Positions 8,652-16,985 of a DNA stretch of 64,000 bases are shown piece after piece. The first letter of the stretch is position 1; every line of letters begins with the position of its first letter. The notes beneath the pieces are model-generated. The model was given only the letters and a program-made list of their open reading frames with translations. It ran no database searches and was not told the origin of the DNA. This DNA comes from Phenylobacterium sp. (GTDB lineage Bacteria > Pseudomonadota > Alphaproteobacteria > Caulobacterales > Caulobacteraceae). Where the stretch lies: assembly GCF_004799515.1 (NCBI RefSeq), contig NZ_SSMX01000003.1, positions 180,333-244,332 on the forward strand, in the 5' to 3' direction. Made by a program: the position numbers and the translations under genes.

Positions 8652-9608
8652 CTACTGCCCGGCCGCGGTCTTGGTCAGGTCGTCGTCCAGCCGAGCGTCG
8701 GCGGCCACGATCTCCGGCGCGGGCTCCGGCAACGCCTTCCACGGGACGGGTTTGTGCAGCGCCAGCGACCAGCGGGTGACCCATTCGTCGCCGTCCGGCC
8801 CGATGTAGGGATCAGGGATCGCGTAGGCCGGATCCTTCATCGCCTGATGCAGGGGCACGGGCTTCAGGCCGTCGGCCTTCAGGATCTTCGCCAGCTCGCC
8901 GATGCTGTCGGCGTTCAGCCGGCTGGCGTGCAGCAGCAGCACGAAAGCGGGCCGCCGCCCCAGCACATCGTCCGCCGCCTCCTGGTACCAAGGGATCACC
9001 TTGGCGGTGAAGTCGAGGTACGACCTGCGGATGTGATCGGCGTCGGCCTTGTCGCCGTGCAGCACCGCGTCGTCGTAGGGCAGGGCGAACACCCAGTCCG
9101 AGTTTTCCATGGAGACCGGCGCCACCCGGTAGCCGTGCTCGCCCAGCCAGGACTCGAAGGCGGTTCGAGCCTCCGCGGTCGCGCCGGTCTCCAGATAGGG
9201 ATGCCGGAACCAGTGGGGCGCCTCGCCCCGCATGGCCATGAGGGCGCGGGTCACCCGTTCGCCCTTGGCGACGTCGGCGATGTAGTCGGCCACTGGCGTA
9301 TGGGTCAGCGAGATGTGCGAGTAGCTGTGGTTGCCCAAGTCCATGCCGGCGTTCAGCCAAGCCGTCAGCAGCGCGACCCGCTGGGGCTTGTCGGGACCTT
9401 CCAGCTTGATCTCGTTGACGAAGCCGATCGCCGGGATGTGGTTGTGCTTCAGGCCGGCCAGCAGCTCCCGGGTGGTGGTCTGCTGGTAGTCCAAGGCCGC
9501 GGTGAGCGACAGATAGGGCACGTCGTCGAACGTCACCGCGACAGGCTCGGCCGCGGCGTTCGAGGCCCAGGCGAGCGCCAGGCCGGCGGCGATGAGGGCT
9601 AGGCGCAT
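8652..9608 (-). CDS. Exported polysaccharide deacetylase (NodB/CE4 family)
   Basis: 318-residue protein with a signal peptide ('LALIAAGLALAWASNAAA') and a NodB homology domain. Motif 1 is TFDDVP instead of the usual TFDDGP, keeping both aspartates. Motif 2 is GNHSYSH, giving the H-x3-H metal ligands, and motif 3 is RHPYLETG. These are the hallmarks of metal-dependent carbohydrate esterases that remove acetyl groups from peptidoglycan, chitin or exopolysaccharide. The start at 9608 is chosen because it begins the signal peptide; an upstream in-frame extension does not look coding. A strong Pho-box-like site lies 68 bases upstream and points at this gene, so phosphate starvation control is likely. 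Substrate unknown. Confidence 0.85.
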   Translation of the reverse strand: MRLALIAAGLALAWASNAAAEPVAVTFDDVPYLSLTAALDYQQTTTRELLAGLKHNHIPAIGFVNEIKLEGPDKPQRVALLTAWLNAGMDLGNHSYSHISLTHTPVADYIADVAKGERVTRALMAMRGEAPHWFRHPYLETGATAEARTAFESWLGEHGYRVAPVSMENSDWVFALPYDDAVLHGDKADADHIRRSYLDFTAKVIPWYQEAADDVLGRRPAFVLLLHASRLNADSIGELAKILKADGLKPVPLHQAMKDPAYAIPDPYIGPDGDEWVTRWSLALHKPVPWKALPEPAPEIVAADARLDDDLTKTAAGQ

Positions 9609-9675
9609 GGGGCGATCCGCATCCGGACGACGTTCATGAGTCCGCTTTAAACTTCCCTGGTCAGGGCGTCGAATG

Positions 9676-9696
9676 CTTATGACGCTTTTGTGACAG
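9676..9696 (-). promoter_or_regulatory. Candidate Pho box (PhoB site)
   Basis: On the minus strand the site reads CTGTCACAAAAGCGTCATAA, two 11-base direct repeats that match the PhoB consensus CTGTCATAAAA-CTGTCAT closely. It points toward the deacetylase-phosphatase pair, with the deacetylase start about 70 bases downstream, and also lies about 80 bases upstream of the divergent DUF47-pit genes. In Sinorhizobium the equivalent DUF47-pit operon is repressed through a Pho box, so the site could activate one side and repress the other. Confidence 0.65.
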
Positions 9697-9772
9697 TTGC
9701 GCGACCGTCGGTCCGGGAGCCGTTGAGGATACCTGCCGCGGCGACTATCCACGATGGAAACAAGGTGAGTCG

Positions 9773-10411
9773 ATGCGCTGGTTCCAGGCCTTGATGCCTC
9801 GCGAGGACAGTTTCTTCGACCAGTTCGTCGCCCACGCGCGCGTTCTGGTAAAGGGCGCCGAGGCCCTGCGCGACCTGCTGAACGGCGGCGCGGCCGTGCC
9901 CGGCGCCTGCGCGGCGATCATTCGCCACGAGGAAGAGGCCGACGCCATCACCCGGGCGGTCATGCTGAAGGTGCGGCGCACCTTCATCACCCCCTTCGAC
10001 CGCAGCGACATCCGCGACCTGACCACCTCGCTCGACGACGCCATCGACCAGATGCAGAAGACCGCCAAGGCGATCACCCTCTACGGCATGTCGCAGTTCC
10101 GCGCCGAGATGCGCGAGCTGGGTGACCTCGCGATCCAGGCGGCCTATCTGACCCTGGAGGCCACCGAGCTGTTGCGCGACATGCGCCGCAACGCCGAGCG
10201 CCTGAACGCCATCGGCGAGGCCGTGACCCGCATCGAGAACCGCTCCGACGAGGTCTACGACGCCGGCATGAAGGCGCTGTTCAAGGCCAGCCAGGACAAG
10301 CCCATGGCGTTCATCGCCGGCGCCGAAGTCCTCGACCACCTGGAGAAGGTGATCGACCGGTTCGAGGACGTCTCGAACGGGATCAGCGGCATCCTCATCG
10401 AGCAGCTCTGA
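9773..10411 (+). CDS. DUF47 (PhoU-like) accessory protein of the Pit phosphate transporter
   Basis: 212-residue, mostly helical protein of the DUF47 family, a PhoU relative. It has the signature opening 'FFDQFVAHARVLVKGAEAL', conserved 'EEEADAITR', 'RTFITPFDRSDIRDLT' and 'DDAIDQMQK' segments, all of them family hallmarks and probable metal-binding acidic helices. Members are cytoplasmic and are usually encoded immediately before a Pit transporter, whose activity they modulate. Here pit follows after 12 bases. A ribosome binding site is weak, with AAGGTGAG a few bases before the ATG. Divergently oriented from the deacetylase, sharing the Pho-box-containing intergenic region. Confidence 0.93.
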   Translation: MRWFQALMPREDSFFDQFVAHARVLVKGAEALRDLLNGGAAVPGACAAIIRHEEEADAITRAVMLKVRRTFITPFDRSDIRDLTTSLDDAIDQMQKTAKAITLYGMSQFRAEMRELGDLAIQAAYLTLEATELLRDMRRNAERLNAIGEAVTRIENRSDEVYDAGMKALFKASQDKPMAFIAGAEVLDHLEKVIDRFEDVSNGISGILIEQL

Positions 10412-10423
10412 GGCGGCTGGGGC

Positions 10424-11419
10424 GTGGTCTCCGTCACCCTCTGGTCGCTGGTCGCCGTCGCGCTGCTGTTCGACTTCCTGAACGGCATGCACGACGCGGC
10501 CAACTCCATCGCCACGATCGTGTCGACCCGGGTGCTGTCACCACGGTGGGCCGTGGTCTGGGCGGCGGCCTTCAACTTCATCGCCTTCCTGTTCTTCGGC
10601 CTGCACGTGGCGAACACGGTGGGATCGGGCATCGTGTCGGTGGACGTGGTCACCGACCGGGTGATCTTCGCGGCCCTGGGCGGCGCCATTGTCTGGAACG
10701 TGGTGACCTGGCTGGCGGGCCTTCCATCCTCGTCATCCCATGCGCTGGTCGGCGGGCTGGTGGGCGCGGGACTGACCAAGGCCGGGCTGAAGGCCATCGT
10801 CTGGAGCGGCGTGGGCAAGACCGCGGCGGGCATCGTGGTCTCGCCGGCCTTCGGCTTCATCCTCGCCCTGGCGCTGGTGCTGGCGGTGTCCTGGATCTTC
10901 GTGCGCGCCCGGCCGGCGGCGGTGGACCGGCTGTTCCGCAGCCTGCAGTTTGTCTCGGCCTCGCTCTATTCGCTCGGCCACGGGGGTAACGACGCCCAGA
11001 AGACCATGGGGATCATCGCCGTCCTGCTCTACGTCCATGCGGGCCGGCAGGGCGGCTTCTATGTGCCGCTGTGGGTCGTGCTCGCCTGCCAGACCGCCAT
11101 GGCCCTGGGCACGCTCTCGGGCGGCTGGCGCATCGTCCACACCATGGGATCGCGGATCACGCGGCTTTCGCCCATGCAGGGCTTCTGCGCTGAGACCGGC
11201 GGCGCGATCACCCTGTTCACAGCGACCTACCTGGGCGTGCCGGTCTCCACCACCCACACCATAACCGGCGCGATCATCGGGGTCGGCGCGGCGCGGCGGA
11301 CATCGGCCGTGCGCTGGGGTGTCGCGCGCGGTATCGTGGTCGCCTGGATCGTCACCATGCCGGCGGCCGGCGCGGTCGCGGCCCTGCTCTATGGCCTCAG
11401 CGGATGGGCCCTCAGATGA
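10424..11419 (+). CDS. pit: Low-affinity inorganic phosphate transporter, Pit family
   Basis: 331-residue integral membrane protein of the PiT family (phosphate or metal-phosphate symport). Both duplicated signature loops are visible: 'FDFLNGMHDAANSIATIVSTRVL' near residue 15 and 'YSLGHGGNDAQKTMGI' near residue 185. Another conserved loop, 'GVPVSTTHTITGAIIGVG', lies close to the C-terminus, and about ten hydrophobic segments are apparent. Starts with GTG behind a G-rich ribosome binding site, 12 bases after the DUF47 gene, with which it forms an operon. Phosphate is the most likely substrate given the DUF47 partner and the flanking phosphatase. Confidence 0.93.
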   Translation: MVSVTLWSLVAVALLFDFLNGMHDAANSIATIVSTRVLSPRWAVVWAAAFNFIAFLFFGLHVANTVGSGIVSVDVVTDRVIFAALGGAIVWNVVTWLAGLPSSSSHALVGGLVGAGLTKAGLKAIVWSGVGKTAAGIVVSPAFGFILALALVLAVSWIFVRARPAAVDRLFRSLQFVSASLYSLGHGGNDAQKTMGIIAVLLYVHAGRQGGFYVPLWVVLACQTAMALGTLSGGWRIVHTMGSRITRLSPMQGFCAETGGAITLFTATYLGVPVSTTHTITGAIIGVGAARRTSAVRWGVARGIVVAWIVTMPAAGAVAALLYGLSGWALR

Positions 11420-11432
11420 CGTGCGCCCGGCC

Positions 11433-11927
11433 ATGAAACGCACCCGACGTGTCGGCATCCAGTATGCGGCGCTGCCCTATCGGGTCAGGGACGGGAAGCT
11501 CTGGATCCTGCTGATCAGCTCCCGCCGGACCCGCCGCTGGATCGTTCCCAAGGGTTGGCCCATGGCGGGACGCAAGCCGCAGGAGGCCGCCGCGGTCGAG
11601 GCGCACGAGGAAGCCGGCCTCGTGGGCGAAATCGCCGACCAGCCGCTGGGGTCCTACCGCTATCTGAAGGACGATGAGGACCTGGTCATCCAGGTGCTGG
11701 TGTTTCCCATGTCGGTGGCCGCCCACGTCGACGCCTTCAAGGAGGCTGGCCAGCGGGTCGCGACCTGGTTCCCCTACCGCCGCGCCGCGAGCTTGGTGAG
11801 CGAGCCCAGCCTGCGCCGGCTGATCCTCGACTTCGGCGACGCGAGGTCGACCAACCCGTTTGTCCGGGGCTTGCGCCGCTACCGCACCTGGCGTGTTCGC
11901 ACCCAGGCTGGCCACCTGCCGATCTGA
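11433..11927 (+). CDS. Nudix hydrolase (DIPP-like alphaproteobacterial type)
   Basis: 164-residue Nudix hydrolase. The catalytic helix is 'EAAAVEAHEEAGL', preceded by 'WIVPKGWPMAGRKP', the variant Nudix box common in small alphaproteobacterial enzymes related to diphosphoinositol-polyphosphate phosphohydrolases. The canonical REUxEE is replaced by VEAHEE but keeps the metal-binding glutamates. It starts 13 bases after pit (an in-frame GTG at 11421 is an alternative) and is likely co-transcribed with it. Hydrolysis of a phosphoanhydride such as a dinucleoside or inositol pyrophosphate would suit the phosphate context, but the substrate is not determined. Confidence 0.87.
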   Translation: MKRTRRVGIQYAALPYRVRDGKLWILLISSRRTRRWIVPKGWPMAGRKPQEAAAVEAHEEAGLVGEIADQPLGSYRYLKDDEDLVIQVLVFPMSVAAHVDAFKEAGQRVATWFPYRRAASLVSEPSLRRLILDFGDARSTNPFVRGLRRYRTWRVRTQAGHLPI

Positions 11928-11961
11928 CGGCCAACCCGAGCCAGCCGGACGCCGCCGCGCT

Positions 11962-12771
11962 CTAGACGTCCAGCGGTCCCGGGGCGGCGCCAATGACGCC
12001 GGAGAGCTGGCCGGGGGCGCGGGCCAGGCGCGGGTCGTCAGCCTGATAGTAGCCGGCGAGCAGGAAGAGCTTCAGTCCGCCGTGCTCGACGAGCAGGGTG
12101 GCGGCGACGCCGTCGCGGCTGAGGGCGTCTTCCACGGCCCTGGCCGACTGCGGAGCGTCGGTGACCCAGAAGGTGTTGTCGTTTCCGGTGGGCTCGACCT
12201 CGACCTCCGCCAGCGCCAGCGCCGAGAGTGGACCCCAGGCGGCGAGGCAGGGCAGGGCGGCGAAGACGCGCAGCTTGGGTTCGGCCAGCAGGCGGCCCCA
12301 CCAGGCGCTGTCGGGGGTGAGCGCGCAGACGCCGACCCCGCCCAGGCTGCGGGCCTCGGCGATGGCGTCCTCGGGCTTGGCGACCTGTTTCAGGCTGGGC
12401 GCGACGCCGAAGCGCAGGCGCGCGACCTCGACGGCGCGGCCGGGATCGCGGCCGCCCCAGACGGCGATGTGGAAGGGGCCCTGGGTCGCCAGGCTGTCGC
12501 CGATCAGCTCGCGCCAGATGCGCACGATCAGGCCCGGGCGGGCGCCGTTGCGCGGGCCGGCCAGGAGCTTCTTGACCAGCTGGGTCTCGCGGCCGGGGCG
12601 CAGGCCGAACTTGCCGGCGTCGCCCGCCGCGGCCTTGGCGGCGGCCACGGCCTTGGCCAGGTTGGCGCGCTCGACGACCAGGCGCAGCAGGTCGGCGTCG
12701 ATGGCGTCGATGCGGGCCCGCACCTCGTCCAGCGACGGCGCCGCGACCTTGTCCGCCCCAGGCTGGGCCAT
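11962..12771 (-). CDS. Chorismate mutase with degenerate prephenate-dehydratase-like C-terminus
   Basis: 269-residue protein. Residues about 10-90 form an AroQ-type chorismate mutase helical domain: 'LDEVRARIDAIDADLLRLVVERANLA' then 'RPGRETQLVKKLLAG', with the arginine and lysine active-site pattern; it rearranges chorismate to prephenate. Residues 110 onward look like a remnant of a prephenate dehydratase (PheA) domain. The catalytic TRF tripeptide region appears as 'GNDNTFWVTD', lacking T-R-F, so dehydratase activity is doubtful. The ATG at 12771 follows a GGGGGAGAA ribosome binding site at ideal distance; an upstream TTG would lie inside that site. It is convergent with the pit-Nudix unit. 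Mutase assignment is firm, the C-terminal interpretation is mine. Confidence 0.85.
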   Translation of the reverse strand: MAQPGADKVAAPSLDEVRARIDAIDADLLRLVVERANLAKAVAAAKAAAGDAGKFGLRPGRETQLVKKLLAGPRNGARPGLIVRIWRELIGDSLATQGPFHIAVWGGRDPGRAVEVARLRFGVAPSLKQVAKPEDAIAEARSLGGVGVCALTPDSAWWGRLLAEPKLRVFAALPCLAAWGPLSALALAEVEVEPTGNDNTFWVTDAPQSARAVEDALSRDGVAATLLVEHGGLKLFLLAGYYQADDPRLARAPGQLSGVIGAAPGPLDV

Positions 12772-12873
12772 TTTCTCCCCCAAACTGAAGGGGCGGGACC
12801 TAAGTCATTGCGGGCGAAGGCGCAATAGGGCCACTCACCGCAATAAAGTTGCAGACGAAACCAGCCGCGAGGC

Positions 12874-14067
12874 TCAATCCCGCAGACCCCAGGCCTTGGG
12901 GGCCAACAGGTCGCGGGAGGGAAGGACCTGCGCCAGCGTCAGGCGGCGGCGGCTCACCCGGGTGGCGGTGTAGCCGAAGCCGTCGCCGCCCCGCATCGTG
13001 AACACTATGCGCAGGGGCGCGCCGTCGGCGGCGCGGCATTCGGAGCGGCCGGCGTCATAGGTCAGCGGCATGGCGTCGACCCAGGCACAGGGCTCTCCGA
13101 GCACGGTCCCGACCTTGCCGGCCATCGGAGCCCCCAGCGACGGCCCGGTGCTCGGCGCGCGGCGCTCGATACTCAGACGCTTAGGCTGTCCGGCGGCGTC
13201 GAAATCGGCGCCGATCATAACCGCGTTGTCCAGGCGGTGACTGAACAGCATCCGCATACCACTGTAGTCGGAGCGGTCCTCGTACATCCAGCCGCCGTGG
13301 CGGCGGACCGTCATCGGCGCCAGGTGAGATTGGCCATCCGGCGCCAGGACGACCTCGAAATCCGGCGCGGCGGCTGGACCCGTGACCGCCGCGACGCCCC
13401 AGGCCCGCAAGTCGAGGAGATCGGCGGGCGGGTGTGTGCCGCCGGGCGACACCGCCCGCCGCTCCACACTCACGGCGCGGGCGGACGACAGCTCCCCGAA
13501 GCCGCCCGCAGTCTTGCGCCACAGCTCGATCCCATCGCCGGTGACGCAGCCGGTGCGTTCAAAGCCCTTGCTGACGCGGTCCGGCGGCTGGCGGTAGACG
13601 CTCCAGACCTCGCAGGGCTCGCCCAGGACGGTGTCCGAGGCGCCGGTTTTGCGGGGGTCGTACTGGATGCCCGGCGAGGGGGCATGGGCCGCGCCATAGA
13701 CCTGAAGCGCTCGGTAGCGGCCCGCGTCGTCGCGGCCCAGCTCCGCCACGACGGACGTAGCGGCGCCGATGTAGGTCGTGCCGGCGTGGTGGTTCTCTAT
13801 CTTGTCCACCCGCAGCCAGCCGCCGGATCGGGACACCGTGGCGGTGTCGTCGCCCGGTGTGCCCCAGCCGCGCTTGACGAGGTAGGTGACGACGAAATCA
13901 GGGCCTTGCGGGCTGGGCAGGAAGACATCGCCCAAGCCGGCGATCCGCGCGGGGGCCCCTGACGGCGCGTCGGGCGCCGCGGCCAGAGGGTCGGCGGGAC
14001 TGAGCAAGCCGGCGCCGATCAGCAGGCCGGCGAACGGCCACGATCTGAAGCGAGCCGGCGGGTTCAT
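12874..14067 (-). CDS. Secreted protein of unknown function with internal duplication
   Basis: 397 residues with an N-terminal signal-like segment ('FAGLLIGAGLLSPADPLAAA'), so exported. I do not recognise the family. The sequence is two related halves. Half one has 'DTVLGEPCEVWSVY' and ends in 'DLLDLRAWGV' (about residue 250); half two has 'GTVLGEPCAWVDAM' and ends in 'DLLAPKAWGL' at the C-terminus. Each half also has a conserved 'RRxGGW' strand and paired cysteines that could form one disulfide per half. The composition, rich in beta strand, suggests a periplasmic binding or envelope domain. It faces a divergent carboxylesterase gene across 139 bases. Confidence 0.7.
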   Translation of the reverse strand: MNPPARFRSWPFAGLLIGAGLLSPADPLAAAPDAPSGAPARIAGLGDVFLPSPQGPDFVVTYLVKRGWGTPGDDTATVSRSGGWLRVDKIENHHAGTTYIGAATSVVAELGRDDAGRYRALQVYGAAHAPSPGIQYDPRKTGASDTVLGEPCEVWSVYRQPPDRVSKGFERTGCVTGDGIELWRKTAGGFGELSSARAVSVERRAVSPGGTHPPADLLDLRAWGVAAVTGPAAAPDFEVVLAPDGQSHLAPMTVRRHGGWMYEDRSDYSGMRMLFSHRLDNAVMIGADFDAAGQPKRLSIERRAPSTGPSLGAPMAGKVGTVLGEPCAWVDAMPLTYDAGRSECRAADGAPLRIVFTMRGGDGFGYTATRVSRRRLTLAQVLPSRDLLAPKAWGLRD

Positions 14068-14206
14068 CGGGCTAGGATCGCCCCGCCTGCTTTAGAAATC
14101 GCGAGCAAACAGGCTTAGCGGGCCTTGGGGCGTTGCCCGAAGGCGGCCTTTACGGCGGCCGCGCACCGCACGACAACTGCACAGCGCGGTCGACAGGAGT
14201 TGCCCA

Positions 14207-15721
14207 GTGAAGATCTCGATGATGACGATGGCGGCCGTCTTGGCGCTGGTCTCGGGGGCGGCCCAGGCGGCCGCGCCCACCGCCAGGCTGGACGCCGGCG
14301 TGGTGCAGGGCGCGGCGGACGGCGACCTCCTGGTGTTCAAGGGCATCCCCTACGCCGCGGGGCCCAGCGGGCCGCTGCGCTGGCGCGCGCCGCAGCCGGT
14401 CCCCGCCTGGACGGGCGTGCGGCCGGCGACCGGCTTCGGCGCGGCCTGCCTGCAGCCGCATCTCAGCGACGATCCCTGGGCGCAGGTCGGGCCGCAGAGC
14501 GAGGATTGCCTGTTCCTCAACGTCTGGCGCCCGGCCAAGGTCGAGGCGGGTGGCGATGCGGTGATGGTGTTCATCCACGGCGGCTCGTTCACCCGCGGCG
14601 CGGCGGGGGTGCCGCTCTACGACGGCTCGGCGCTGGCGAAGCGCGGGGTGGTGATCGTCACCATCAACTACCGCCTGGGCCGGTTCGGCTACTTCGCCCA
14701 CCCGGCGCTGACAGCGGAGAACGCCGACGGCGGGCGGCTCGGCAACTATGGGCTGATGGACCAGATCGCGGCCCTGCAGTGGGTGCAGCGGAACATCCGC
14801 GCCTTTGGCGGCGACCCCAGGCGGGTGACGGTGTTCGGAGAGAGCGCCGGGGCGGTGGCGGTGCAGATGCTGACCACCAGCCCGGCGGCCAAGGGCCTGT
14901 TCGTGCGCGCCATCTCCGAGAGCGGCGGCGGCACGGCGGCGGCCTCCCCGATCCGCGGGACGCCGCTCTCCGGCGAGGCGTTCGGGGCAAGCTGGGCCAA
15001 GGGGCTGGGCCTGGCCGACGCGACGCCTGCCCAGCTGCGCGCCATCCCGGCCGCCGACGTGCTGAAACCCGGCCCGACCGGGCCGATGGTCGACGGGGTG
15101 ATGATGCTGCGCACGCCCGGCGACACCTACCGCAAGGGCGAGCAGCTTAAGGTGGGGCTGATCATCGGCGGCAACTCGCACGAGGCCAGCCTGGTGGGCG
15201 AGAACGTCGCCGTGGCCAAGGCGGGGCTGGGACCGGCCTATGACGCGCTCTTGGCGGAGGCGAAGGCGCATCCGACCAAGGCCGGCGCGGAATCCGACCT
15301 GATCACCGAGAGCCTGTCGACCCAGCCCTCGCGCTACCTGGCGGAGCGCAACGCCGCCGCGGGCCTGCCGGCGTATTCCTACTATTTCGACGAGGTGGCG
15401 GGTGGCGACCGGGCGAAGGCCAAGGGGACCGACCACGGCGGCGAGCTCAGCTACCTGTTCGGCACGCGCATCGACAAGGAGGTCTGGGACGACACCGACC
15501 GCCACGTCTCGCAGCTGATCGGCGACTATTGGACCCGCTTCGCCAAGACCGGCGATCCAAACGGGGCCGGCGCGCCGCGCTGGGCCCCGGTGACCAAGGC
15601 GGCCTCGCCCTTCATGCGCTTCGACGCGGCCCCGCACACAGAAGAAGCCACGCCGCTCGAGGGCAAGATCGAGGACGCCGCCGTGGCGGTCGCGGTCAAG
15701 GCCTGGGACGCGGCGAAGTAG
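14207..15721 (+). CDS. Exported type-B carboxylesterase
   Basis: 504-residue alpha/beta hydrolase of the carboxylesterase/cholinesterase family with a signal peptide ('[15 protein letters not shown]'). Hallmarks: '[14 protein letters not shown]' near the mature start, '[10 protein letters not shown]', the oxyanion segment 'FIHGGSF', the nucleophile elbow GESAGA, and the catalytic histidine in '[11 protein letters not shown]'. It hydrolyses carboxylic esters, probably in the periplasm or outside the cell. It starts with GTG at 14207 behind an AGGAG site nine bases away. The following gene is convergent with only 16 bases between stops. The substrate cannot be predicted. Confidence 0.9.
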   Translation: MKISMMTMAAVLALVSGAAQAAAPTARLDAGVVQGAADGDLLVFKGIPYAAGPSGPLRWRAPQPVPAWTGVRPATGFGAACLQPHLSDDPWAQVGPQSEDCLFLNVWRPAKVEAGGDAVMVFIHGGSFTRGAAGVPLYDGSALAKRGVVIVTINYRLGRFGYFAHPALTAENADGGRLGNYGLMDQIAALQWVQRNIRAFGGDPRRVTVFGESAGAVAVQMLTTSPAAKGLFVRAISESGGGTAAASPIRGTPLSGEAFGASWAKGLGLADATPAQLRAIPAADVLKPGPTGPMVDGVMMLRTPGDTYRKGEQLKVGLIIGGNSHEASLVGENVAVAKAGLGPAYDALLAEAKAHPTKAGAESDLITESLSTQPSRYLAERNAAAGLPAYSYYFDEVAGGDRAKAKGTDHGGELSYLFGTRIDKEVWDDTDRHVSQLIGDYWTRFAKTGDPNGAGAPRWAPVTKAASPFMRFDAAPHTEEATPLEGKIEDAAVAVAVKAWDAAK

Positions 15722-15737
15722 GGGTGCGGCGCCGGCC

Positions 15738-16862
15738 TCAGGCCGCGGCGGCGGTGGAGCCGGGGGTCTCGTCCTCGACGCCTTCGCCGAGCGCTGCTTG
15801 CAGGGCGGCGAGCAGGTGTTCCGGCTTCATCGGCTTTTCGACGACGCCGTTCATGCCGGCGGCGAGGTAGCCCTCGGCGTCCTCCGGCTCGGCGTTGGCG
15901 GTGAGCGCGATGATCGGCACCAGGGAGGCTGGGCCGGTGAGGGCGCGGATGGCGCGGGTGGCGGCGACGCCGTCCATCACCGGCATCTTGATGTCCATCA
16001 GGATCAGGTCGAAGCGCCCGCCGCGGGCGGCTTCCACCGCCTCGGCGCCGTCGTTGGCGCTCTCGCAGGTGCAGTCGAACATCTCGCAGAGCGCCTGGGC
16101 GACCATGCGGTTGGTGGCGTTGTCGTCGACCACGAGAACGTGGGCGGAGCGCTCGGCGGCCTGCGGGGCCTCGGCCGGGGTCTCGGCGGCGGGCAGCAGG
16201 ATCTCGAAGACCAGGGTCTCGGAGCCGCCGCCGACGCCTTCGCTGCGCAGGGTTCCGCCCAGGCCGTCGACGATCTGGCGGGCCAGGACGACGCCGATGG
16301 CGACCTCCAGGCCAAAGCGGGCCTCAACGTCCTTGACGCGGGTTTCGAGTTCCTGGGCGTCCCAGGCGGCGTCGCGGGCGCCGCGGACCCGGCCTTCGAA
16401 ACGGATGCCTTCGGGTCCGGCGACGGCGCGGACGCTGGCTTCCACGGCGCCGCGGCGCAGGCTGGCCACGGCCTCGCCGACGAAACCGTCGAACACTTGC
16501 AGCAGGCGGGTGCGGTCGGCGAGCGCGCAGGCTTCCGGATCGCCGTCGTAGGAAACGAGCAGGGTGACGCCGCTCATGGACGCCTGCGGCGCCCAACGCT
16601 CCTGCACCGCGTCGATCAGCTCGCGCAGGTTCAGCGGGGCGGGGTCGAGGGTCACGCCCTCCATGGTCACCTTGCGCAGGTCGATGGCGCGGGCCAGCAG
16701 CCGACGCGCGCTGTCGGCCGCTTCGGCCGCGCCGCTGACGCAGGCCTGGGCGTCAGGCGTCAGGCGTTGCCGCGACAGCTGATCGGTCAGCGCCGCGACG
16801 CCTTCCATCTGCTGAGTGATCTCGGCGGTGACGCGGTCGAAGAAGAACGCTTGCAGGGACAT
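15738..16862 (-). CDS. Degenerate histidine-kinase-like protein with C-terminal receiver domain
   Basis: 374 residues. The N-terminal 230 residues have the layout of a dimerisation helix pair followed by an HATPase fold, but key features are missing. No phosphoacceptor H-box histidine is seen where '[15 protein letters not shown]' aligns, the N-box asparagine is replaced ('[10 protein letters not shown]'), and no DxGxG motif is present; only a weak GG-rich lid ('[14 protein letters not shown]') remains. The C-terminal receiver domain (about 240-360) is intact: 'VLVVDDN', phosphoacceptor Asp in '[13 protein letters not shown]', and the switch lysine in 'VEKPMKP'. So it probably receives a phosphate or transmits by binding rather than autophosphorylating. 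Start at the ATG 16862; a longer frame upstream overlaps queC and is not coding. Divergent from queC. Confidence 0.78.
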   Translation of the reverse strand: MSLQAFFFDRVTAEITQQMEGVAALTDQLSRQRLTPDAQACVSGAAEAADSARRLLARAIDLRKVTMEGVTLDPAPLNLRELIDAVQERWAPQASMSGVTLLVSYDGDPEACALADRTRLLQVFDGFVGEAVASLRRGAVEASVRAVAGPEGIRFEGRVRGARDAAWDAQELETRVKDVEARFGLEVAIGVVLARQIVDGLGGTLRSEGVGGGSETLVFEILLPAAETPAEAPQAAERSAHVLVVDDNATNRMVAQALCEMFDCTCESANDGAEAVEAARGGRFDLILMDIKMPVMDGVAATRAIRALTGPASLVPIIALTANAEPEDAEGYLAAGMNGVVEKPMKPEHLLAALQAALGEGVEDETPGSTAAAA

Positions 16863-16927
16863 GAACAGCCGAAGGTTGCGGAACGCGACATCGCCACCAT
16901 GGCGCCAAGCGCTTGCGGAGAGGTTAA

Positions 16928-16942
16928 GTGTCGCCGCGACAC
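16928..16942. promoter_or_regulatory. Perfect palindrome in the kinase-like / queC intergenic region
   Basis: GTGTCG-CCG-CGACAC, six-base arms around a three-base centre, midway in the 123-base gap between two divergent genes. The site has the size and position of an operator, but no regulator is identified. Confidence 0.35.
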
Positions 16943-16985
16943 AAAGGCTGGCGCAAACCTTTCGCCGGACGTGGCGATCCCGCAT

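Noticed and set aside
15798..16985. Long plus-strand open frame running into queC
   Set aside because: It is the antisense shadow of the receiver/kinase-like gene in GC-rich DNA; QueC homology begins only at 16986.
16863..16985. preQ1 riboswitch before queC
   Set aside because: The 123-base leader lacks the short pseudoknot and A-rich tail expected; queC-queE in this group are not known to need one.
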